From: Polyrhizophydium stewartii | Lineage: Eukaryota > Chytridiomycota > Chytridiomycetes > Rhizophydiales | Assembly (NCBI GenBank): GCA_027604665.1 | Contig: JADGIZ010000113.1 | Span: forward strand, 1 to 25,152 | Reading direction: 5' to 3' | Length of the DNA: 25,152 bases | Shown here: one piece after another, positions 19,821-25,152 of the stretch | Position numbering within the stretch: the stretch's first letter is position 1 | Layout of the letters: each line of letters opens with the position of its first letter | Program-made: the position numbers and the translations under genes | The notes under the pieces: model-generated | What the model saw: only the letters and a program-made list of their open reading frames with translations | Database searches by the model: none | What the model was told of the DNA's origin: nothing

Positions 19821-20429
19821 ATGCCGGTGCGGTTCAGGACTTGCCCTCGCATGAGTCGACGCTGGCTGCAGCGCGAGCCGCCGAGCCGCTTCGAGCCGCT
19901 CGGGGCGGACACGCCGCTCGCCCGGGCCGCGCTGGTGGGCGTCGGCCTGGAAAGCGAGACGCCTGTGCGGCGGGCCCACGGCGAGGCCGAGAGTGACGAC
20001 CAGCTTCTCGACGACGAGCAGACGCCGACCCAGCAGCAGCACCCGGCGCTGCTGGGTGAGTGCCGCGCGGTGGGTGTTGGCTGCGCGCCGTGTGCTGACT
20101 GCTCTCACCCAGCTCACCAGCCGGTGGTGTTACACCCGCAGCACCAGTTGCATGCCGCCGAAACGGCCGCGCTGGACGACCTGGAAGGCAAGCCTTGCGT
20201 GGCAGCCGGCTCGCTGGCGCTGGCGGCGCGCTGCTGACTTGCGGAGCTCATAGGCATGCGTGTCCAGGTGGCGATGGATCTCGCAGCATACGTCGCCGAT
20301 CTCGCCAAGGACCGCTGGATGTTCGAGGCGCCGCGGCATGCGCCAGACAGGGCCAGCATCGGCGCACGCAGGCCATGGAGACTGCCCGGCAGCCGCGCTG
20401 CTGAGGGCGGCATTGGGCTGGAGCTGTGA
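19821..20429 (+). CDS. Small hypothetical protein, three exons, one GC-AG intron
   Basis: I do not recognise this gene. Best reading: exons 19821 (or 19851)-20055, 20113-20187 and 20254-20429, giving 161 or 151 residues. The first intron is ordinary (GTGAGT, CTGAC, CCCAG). The second begins GCAAGC and ends at CATAG, with a CTGAC 19 bases from the AG, and joins in phase. The N-terminal half is polar, with an acidic patch (ESDDQLLDDEQTP). After the first junction a likely helical segment runs from about residue 75 of the shorter form (LHAAETAALDDLEGMRVQ) through MDLAAYVADLAKDRWMF. The last 30 residues are basic and may be spurious. It lies 82-112 bases after MCM7 and converges on SmF. No signal peptide or membrane segment is seen. 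The intron evidence argues for a real gene, but function is unknown. Confidence 0.55.
20188..20253 (+). other. GC-AG intron in the hypothetical gene
   Basis: A 66-base intron with donor G|GCAAGC and acceptor CATAG, and a CTGAC branch motif placed as in the other introns here. It keeps the reading frame open, whereas reading through reaches a stop within the interval. Confidence 0.6.
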
Positions 20430-20572
20430 CACTGCGATGGGGCATACCAAGAATATCCAGCATGGTTTGCCAATGCTCGATTGGCGTGCATTCACAGACA
20501 TGCCTTGCGGAGGCAAGGCGTGGTGTGGCAGCTGGGGGTGTATGAGTTCCGGCTCATAGATGCGGCCGGCTT

Positions 20573-21178
20573 TCATTGCTGCATTTCGTCCGGATCCTCG
20601 AGCCGGCGGACCTGTGCGGAGCAAGTTGGGTCAGCAAGCAGGTTCTGGCGACGGTCGCGGCTGGCACACATACGTAAAGGATATTGTTGCACCTGTACGC
20701 AGCGCGGGTCGCGGACGGGAGAGAGTGGGAGGTCAGTGTCTGCGTGCGGTCACAGCACCAGCGTGCGGTGCTATGGCGGCGCACCGGATGAGGACCTCGC
20801 CGAGAACGCCTTGCGAAACGCCGTCAATGTACTCCTCGGTGTTGGCGAGCTGGCTCGGCAGGGGGCCGCGGCGGTCAGCGGGCTTCACAGACGAGAGTGC
20901 ACAACCGCTGCGGCGTGCTCACCTGCATGTTCATGTACGAGTCGACCGAGACCAAGTATCCTTTGTACTCCATGCCCCACTTGAGCTTGACCATGACGGG
21001 CTTGCCCGTGAGTTCATTCAGGAACGGCTTGGGGTTGACGGGCACAAACTGAGGCGGTTTCGTTCCGCGAGCGTCAACTAGGCTCGAGCGAGCAGCTGCA
21101 AGGGCGCCAAGTCGAGCGCGAGGCGCGAGCTGCTGCCGCCCGGCCGCGGCTGCGCCGTGCGATCTCACGCACCGACAT
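20573..21178 (-). CDS. SNRPF: Small nuclear ribonucleoprotein SmF
   Basis: Core Sm protein of spliceosomal snRNPs; SmF joins SmE and SmG in the heptameric ring around the snRNA Sm site. Five exons are read on the minus strand: 21178-21173, 21048-20923, 20849-20785, 20692-20674, 20611-20573. They give 84 residues, the normal size. Exon 1 codes only Met-Ser. Exon 2 carries the family block [20 protein letters not shown] and [17 protein letters not shown] (Sm1). Exons 3-4 carry [19 protein letters not shown] and [10 protein letters not shown] (Sm2, with the RNA-contacting Arg-Cys-Asn). The end is a short acidic tail [11 protein letters not shown]. The tiny exons are supported by perfect phase and by the match to the SmF pattern. 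The gene converges on the hypothetical gene. Confidence 0.95.
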
Positions 21179-21320
21179 GGCTCTGGTGTCGGCCAGCAAA
21201 AATCCGTTCACGGCGCCTTTCAGCAGCCAGAAACGCGCGCAGCGTGGCCGACTTGGACGTGATGTCATGCAGCGAGCTTCATTTATGAGGTTGCGATGGC
21301 GCGGTGTGACGGTGTTGCGA
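21179..21320 (-). other. Intergenic gap upstream of SmF
   Basis: These 142 bases separate the end of the first dehydrogenase from the SmF start codon on the same strand. An ATAAA is present on the minus strand near 21285, a possible weak polyadenylation signal for the dehydrogenase. No exon is seen. Confidence 0.5.
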
Positions 21321-22298
21321 TCAGAGTCCAGCGGACGCCCACGACCAGTCCTTGCGGAAGTGCTTCTGCAGGATCTCCTGCGTCCAAGCCCACGTCGTGG
21401 CGGCGAGACGGTCGTTTCTGGCAACGGCACTCGGCTCGGCGAGGGCGCCAAAAGGCACAAAGTAGCGGCCGCGGTACTGCAGGCGCTCGACGTCGAGATC
21501 TGCTGCGGCATAAAGCTGCGTCAGCGCGCCTTTTCTGGCGTCGATGCACAAGATACGAGTGAGGGTCCTGAGAACCGCGGAGGTCTTGAACTCGGGGTGG
21601 TGGCGGCCGAGTTCCGTCTTGACAACGCCCGGATGCACAGCATTGACAAAGACGTTCTTTGCGCCAGCAACCTCGAGACGCTTCTGCAGCTGTGTCGTGA
21701 AATAGATATTGGCGATCTTGGTCTCCGAATAGCGCAGGTTTCGATTGTACTTTTCCATGTTGTTGAGATCGCCAAACAAGATGCCGCTCTCGGAGACGCC
21801 CTCGTGCGCCAAGCTCGACAAGTTGACGATGCGAGCTGACGGCGCCTTTTTGACGGCCGGCAGCAGCCGCACGGTGAACACCGTGGTCGCAAAGTGGTTG
21901 ACGGCGAACTGCGACTCGATGCCTTGCTTGGACAGCTCAAACGGTGCGTGCATGATGCCGGCGTTGTTGACGAGGATGTCGAGCGGCAGCCCGCGGGCGA
22001 GGAACTTGTCCGCCGCGGCCTCGACCGAGGTCAGGTCGAGGAAGTCGGCGAGGAGCAGCTCGACCTTGGTCGATCCGGTTTCTTGCTTGATTTCCTCAAT
22101 CACAAGCCCGGCCTTGTCGGCCGAGCGAGCGACGAGGAACACGTGCGCACCCTTGCGCGCGAGCTCGAGCGCAGTGACCTTGCCGAGGCCGGACGATGCG
22201 CCTGTGACGATGGCGACCTTGCCGCGGAGGGAAGGCAGGCTTGCCGTGGTCCACGAAGGCTGCAGGAATGTCTGCGTGAATACCGAGCCGGCGGTCAT
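21321..22298 (-). CDS. Short-chain dehydrogenase/reductase, copy 1
   Basis: Intronless 325-residue NAD(P)H-dependent oxidoreductase of the classical SDR superfamily, in the retinol-dehydrogenase/WWOX-like group. The substrate cannot be told from sequence. The cofactor motif TGASSGLG follows a short N-terminal arm (LPSLRGKVAIV). NNAGIM marks the central sheet, the catalytic Ser is in NLSSLAHEG, and YxxxK is RYSETK. The start is the ATG at 22298. Reading further upstream would need a non-ATG start. It is a tandem paralogue of the next gene, sharing the whole fold, the motif ILVNNAGIM, the conserved QGIES and the unusual C-terminus DWSWAxxGL. No signal peptide is evident. Only 81 bases separate it from copy 2. 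Both dehydrogenases lack introns, while most neighbours have several. Confidence 0.9.
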   Translation of the reverse strand: MTAGSVFTQTFLQPSWTTASLPSLRGKVAIVTGASSGLGKVTALELARKGAHVFLVARSADKAGLVIEEIKQETGSTKVELLLADFLDLTSVEAAADKFLARGLPLDILVNNAGIMHAPFELSKQGIESQFAVNHFATTVFTVRLLPAVKKAPSARIVNLSSLAHEGVSESGILFGDLNNMEKYNRNLRYSETKIANIYFTTQLQKRLEVAGAKNVFVNAVHPGVVKTELGRHHPEFKTSAVLRTLTRILCIDARKGALTQLYAAADLDVERLQYRGRYFVPFGALAEPSAVARNDRLAATTWAWTQEILQKHFRKDWSWASAGL

Positions 22299-22360
22299 TG
22301 GTGGCAACGAGGCAAAGGTCGAGAGGTTTTCGGACAGCCGGTGCGAGAGCGAACGCCGCG

Positions 22361-22366
22361 TTTATT
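22361..22366 (-). terminator. AATAAA downstream of SDR copy 2
   Basis: A perfect AATAAA on the minus strand starts 14 bases after the copy 2 stop codon, inside the 81-base gap before copy 1. It is a plausible polyadenylation signal and argues that the two genes are separate transcripts. Confidence 0.6.
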
Positions 22367-22379
22367 GGCGATCGCCGCC

Positions 22380-23354
22380 TCACAGACCAACAGCAGCCCA
22401 CGACCAGTCGGCGCGGTGGTGCTTTTGCAGGATCTCCTGCGTCCACTCCCACGTCTTGGTTGACAGCGCCTCATCCCTGGCAGTGGCACTCGGCTCGGCA
22501 AGCGCGGCGAATGGCACAAAGTACTTGCCGCGATGCTGCTTCTCCTCGACCTCGGGATCGCCTGCAACGTACAGCTGCGTGATGGCACCACCCTTCGAGT
22601 CGAGTGCGACAGCGCCAAACAGATAGTCCACGACGGATGTCGTTGCAAGCGGATGGTTCCGAACGATGTCTGTCTTGACGGTGCCCGGATGGACGGCATT
22701 GACAAGGACGTTCTTGACGCCCGACTCCTCAAGGCGTCGCTGGAGCTCACGAGTGAACTGCACACCAGCAAGCTTGGTCTCGCCATAGCGCACGGCAAGC
22801 TTGTAATTGTCCTTGTTGTTGAGGTCTTGATACTTGATGCCAGACTTGCCGATGATTTGGTGTGAGAGGCTCGACACGATGACGATGCGAGCTGACGGCG
22901 CCTTCTTGATGGCCGACAGCAGGCGAGCCGTGAAGGCGGCTGCTGCAAAGTGGTTGACGGCAAAGGTCGACTCAATGCCTTGCTTGGACAGCTCGAATGG
23001 TGGGTCCATGATGCCGGCGTTGTTGACGAGGATGTCGAGCGGCAGTCCACGGGCGAGGAAGGCGTCCGCTGCAGCCTCGACCGAGGCCAGGTCGAGGAAG
23101 TCAGCGAGGAGCATGTCGACCTTGGCCGACTCGGTTTCCCGCTTGATGTCGTCGACTGTTGCGGTCGTCTTGGCCTCGGAGCGGCCAACCACAAAGACAT
23201 GTGCACCCTTGCGCGCGAGCTCGGTGGCGGTCGCCTTGCCGATGCCGGCGGTGGCGCCGGTGACGATGGCGACCTTGCCCTCGAGCGAGGGCAGCTGCGC
23301 GGGGGTCCACTTTGGCCGAGTGAAGGTCTGCGTAAGAAGCGAGGCGAATGTCAT
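22380..23354 (-). CDS. Short-chain dehydrogenase/reductase, copy 2
   Basis: Intronless 324-residue classical SDR, a tandem duplicate of the gene downstream. The Rossmann motif is TGATAGIG, then ILVNNAGIM, the catalytic Ser in IVSSLSH, and YxxxK as RYGETK. The C-terminus ends ADWSWAAVGL as in copy 1. The two proteins align over their full length without large gaps but differ at many positions around the active site and in the substrate loop after PGxVKT. The duplication is therefore not recent and the substrates may differ. The start is the ATG at 23354, which gives the same N-terminal arm as copy 1 (LTQTFTRPKW versus FTQTFLQPSW). The frame stays open for 127 more codons upstream, but that part is Arg/His/Pro-rich and unlike any SDR. 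Confidence 0.9.
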   Translation of the reverse strand: MTFASLLTQTFTRPKWTPAQLPSLEGKVAIVTGATAGIGKATATELARKGAHVFVVGRSEAKTTATVDDIKRETESAKVDMLLADFLDLASVEAAADAFLARGLPLDILVNNAGIMDPPFELSKQGIESTFAVNHFAAAAFTARLLSAIKKAPSARIVIVSSLSHQIIGKSGIKYQDLNNKDNYKLAVRYGETKLAGVQFTRELQRRLEESGVKNVLVNAVHPGTVKTDIVRNHPLATTSVVDYLFGAVALDSKGGAITQLYVAGDPEVEEKQHRGKYFVPFAALAEPSATARDEALSTKTWEWTQEILQKHHRADWSWAAVGL

Positions 23355-23777
23355 GTCTCGGGGAACATCGTGGCGGCGGCCATGGCACAAGGCGCACAGG
23401 GGTTCACGCGACACAAAGCGGCTCCACCCAAGGAGCAAACGCCGATCCACGGTCGGGATGAACTCCAGCGGATCGCTGCGTCCACCGGCGGCGTCCAATC
23501 GACGGAGATGGAGATGCCGTTTATTGTGCGAGCGGGCGGCCGACTCCGAGGTGGAGGTGCCGCGATGGGAGTGCGCAGGGGGCGCAAACAATCGAGGTGG
23601 GCCGGGCATCTGTGTATTGCTGCTGGTGGGATTGCCGCGGCGGCGCAAGCGACGAGCGGAGGAGTGCTGGGCGAGGAGAGTCTCATGAGCGCGATGGGGA
23701 TGCAGGTGACAGTGGCGAGCGGCGTTGGAGCACAATCGGCGGGGACGACGTGGCGACCGGCGCCAGGCGAGACGAGT
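23355..23777 (-). other. Intergenic region upstream of SDR copy 2
   Basis: These 423 bases hold the 3' end of the LRR membrane-protein gene and the promoter of SDR copy 2. A minus-strand AATAAA lies at 23520-23525. No TATA box or exon could be supported. Confidence 0.6.
23520..23525 (-). terminator. AATAAA, candidate 3' end of the LRR gene
   Basis: A perfect AATAAA on the minus strand, about 250 bases after the stop codon of the LRR membrane-protein gene and upstream of SDR copy 2. It is the only canonical signal in that gap. Confidence 0.5.
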
Positions 23778-25152
23778 CTACCGAGATCCACCTCGGTAAG
23801 ACGACTGCGGCTGCGCGGGGTAGGCGTAATCTGCGCTGTCTTCGAGCGAGGTGGCCGAGTAGATGCTCGACAGGGCCTGGCTGCCCGAGATGCCCGCACG
23901 CTGGGCGGCGCCGGTTTGGCTGGGCGGGAAGAAGAACGACTGGGCGGAATGCTGGCTGCCGACCAGACTCGGCTCCGTCATGGGGCTCTTGGCAAAGGGC
24001 GAGCCCTGGCTGACGACCGAGCCGGAGTATCCCGCGCTCATGAGCGGGTCCGCGCTGCGGGCCGACTGCGATGCGCCCGGGCTGCGGGCATCCTGCGAGA
24101 AGGCGACGGGCGGGAGCGGCGGTGGCACGGATCCCTTGACAGACGAGCCCTGCGTCTGCCCGACCTGCGAGCCACCCGCCGAGGAGCGGCGGCCGAGCGT
24201 GCCCAGGCCGCTCGCGGCGAAGGACATGCGGCGCGACGACTGCGAGCCGGTGCGCGGCAGCGGCGGGCGCTCTTCCGGAGGGAGCGGATCCTCGTCAAAG
24301 ACGGGCGTACGGGTTGCGCGAGAGAGCGATCGGTTGTTGGCGGCGCCGCGGAACTCCATCTCCTGCTGGCGCTTCCTGCGGTCGTAGAGAAACATGAGTG
24401 CACCGACAATGGCGATGATGAGGATAGCGCCACCGGCGGCGGCGCCGGCGACGATGCCGACGATGGAGTTGGACGATCCGGAGCTGGGCTGGTCGGCAGA
24501 GGCGGTGGGGGTCGGCGAGGCGGAGGACACGGTCTTGGGCGACAGCAGGCCGCCTGCGATGCGAGGCTGGGGCGTCAGCACCTATCTGGGTACCCGACTG
24601 GGAGACAGCGCAACATGGCAGGGTGCTTGCCGTTGACGGTGCAGCACTTTGACGGGATGGCGCTCTGGCACAGCGGGGTGCCGCTGAAGTCGCAGTTCTC
24701 GAGGCGGGTGATGCTGAAGCCGTCGGGCAGGTTGCCGTTGAGGCCTGGGTTGTTCGCCAGCGCGCTGCGGGAGGGAAGAAGGGTCAGCCCCGGCCGCAGG
24801 TTGGCCGCGCCACCGTGCGCGTGGCGACGGGATTCCGGCGCGGCCACGCACAGGAACTTGAGGCTCTTGAGCTGGGCAAACGACGCAGGGATCATGCCCG
24901 TGAGCTTGTTGTTGGAGAGGTCGCTGGTGCGGGCGGCGTGGCGGCGAGCGCGGGCGCCGGGTGCCGGGGGCACGGCGGCGGGCAAGCGGCAAGCGGCAAG
25001 CGGCAAGCGGCAAGCGGCAAGCGGGCGTCAGCACGAGGGACGGGGAAGGCGGCGCCGGCGCCTCGGAAAAAAGAGGCGGCGACAACGCCGCACACGGCGG
25101 GTGGGCCACAGCAGGCCGGCGGCGGCGGCCGGGCCCGGGCCTGGGTCTGGGC
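23778..25152 (-). CDS. Leucine-rich-repeat single-pass membrane protein (5' end outside window)
   Basis: C-terminal part of a cell-surface type LRR protein. Exons read on the minus strand: 24923-24852, 24764-24631 and 24553-23778. The first codes exactly one 24-residue plant-type LRR (LDLSNNKLTGMIPASF core) bounded by phase-2 introns. The second finishes the repeats (ALANNPGLNGNLP) and adds a Cys-rich cap (CDFSGTPLCQSAIPSKCC). The last codes a Ser/Thr/Pro stalk, a membrane helix (SIVGIVAGAAAGG through ALMFLY), a basic stop-transfer DRRKRQ and a cytoplasmic tail of about 190 residues. The tail is rich in Ser/Pro/Gly with a PPPLPP motif and no kinase. The second intron is GC-AG. Upstream exons, including any signal peptide, lie beyond the edge. 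Ligand and function are unknown; adhesion or sensing is an inference. Confidence 0.8.
24554..24630 (-). other. GC-AG intron in the LRR gene
   Basis: A 77-base intron with donor G|GCAAGC and acceptor ATCGCAG, and CTGAC about 23 bases upstream of the AG. It joins the Cys-rich cap to the stalk in phase 1. The GT alternatives nearby give the wrong phase or an intron of only about 34 bases. Confidence 0.6.
24982..25023. repeat. Six-copy 7-bp minisatellite
   Basis: Six perfect tandem copies of GCAAGCG (+ strand) lie in the presumed intron upstream of the LRR exon, between a CTGAC motif (near 25027, minus strand) and the acceptor at 24924. DNA beyond it to the right edge is GC-rich with no exon I can support. 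Confidence 0.9.

Noticed and set aside
23355..23735. 127-codon upstream extension of SDR copy 2
   Set aside because: The frame is open but the translation is His/Arg/Pro-rich with no similarity to the paralogue. The ATG at 23354 aligns with the paralogue's start, and an AATAAA for the upstream gene lies inside the extension.
24582..25109. Overlapping minus-strand open frames across the LRR exons and the minisatellite
   Set aside because: Only the segments with LRR, Cys-cap and splice-site support look coding. The repeat region translates to low-complexity Leu/Ala/Arg/Pro.
1..25152. tRNA, rRNA, CRISPR, transposon or phage/viral sequence
   Set aside because: I looked on both strands and saw no cloverleaf, rRNA core, spaced direct repeats, transposase, reverse transcriptase or terminal inverted repeats that I could support by eye.

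Overview
The window is a stretch of nuclear DNA from a GC-rich, intron-rich, very compact eukaryotic genome. I read eleven protein-coding genes joined by about fifty short spliceosomal introns. Most introns are about 50-125 bases. Nearly all have a CTGAC-like branch site near the 3' end, and about twenty of fifty donors are GTGCG. A nexin-dynein regulatory complex subunit (DRC10) means the organism builds a motile 9+2 flagellum. Together with the fungal-style gene set and small introns this points to a zoosporic fungus (chytrid or blastoclad grade), but a green alga or another flagellate cannot be excluded from sequence alone.

Layout. 240-908 (+) is a TMEM256/DUF423 small membrane protein. 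1376-7547 (-) is a 2025-residue GRIP-domain golgin. 7586-9479 (+) is DRC10, an axonemal IQ-motif protein whose start codon lies only 38 bases from the golgin start codon. 9555-13290 (+) is a TMF-family golgin. 13381-15543 (+) is mitochondrial malonyl-CoA:ACP transacylase. 15559-16397 (-) is the spindle-checkpoint HORMA protein MAD2. 16633-19738 (+) is the replicative helicase subunit MCM7, divergent from MAD2. About 19821-20429 (+) is a small unrecognised protein. 20573-21178 (-) is the spliceosomal protein SmF in five tiny exons. 21321-22298 and 22380-23354 (-) are two tandem, intronless short-chain dehydrogenases. 23778 to beyond the right edge (-) is a leucine-rich-repeat, single-pass membrane protein with a disordered cytoplasmic tail.

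Functional neighbours. Two golgins whose families act in Rab6-linked tethering at the trans-Golgi bracket the flagellar gene DRC10. MAD2 and MCM7, both cell-cycle genes in other eukaryotes, share a 235-base divergent promoter region. Gaps between genes are extremely small: 15 bases between the converging MCT1 and MAD2 stop codons, and 38, 75, 81 and 90 bases elsewhere. Transcription units must therefore overlap or share signals. I saw no transposon, RNA gene, CRISPR array or bacterial-type system.

All exon limits were read by eye from splice motifs, reading phase and remembered family sequences. One junction (MCT1, 13788-14082) does not resolve with canonical sites.
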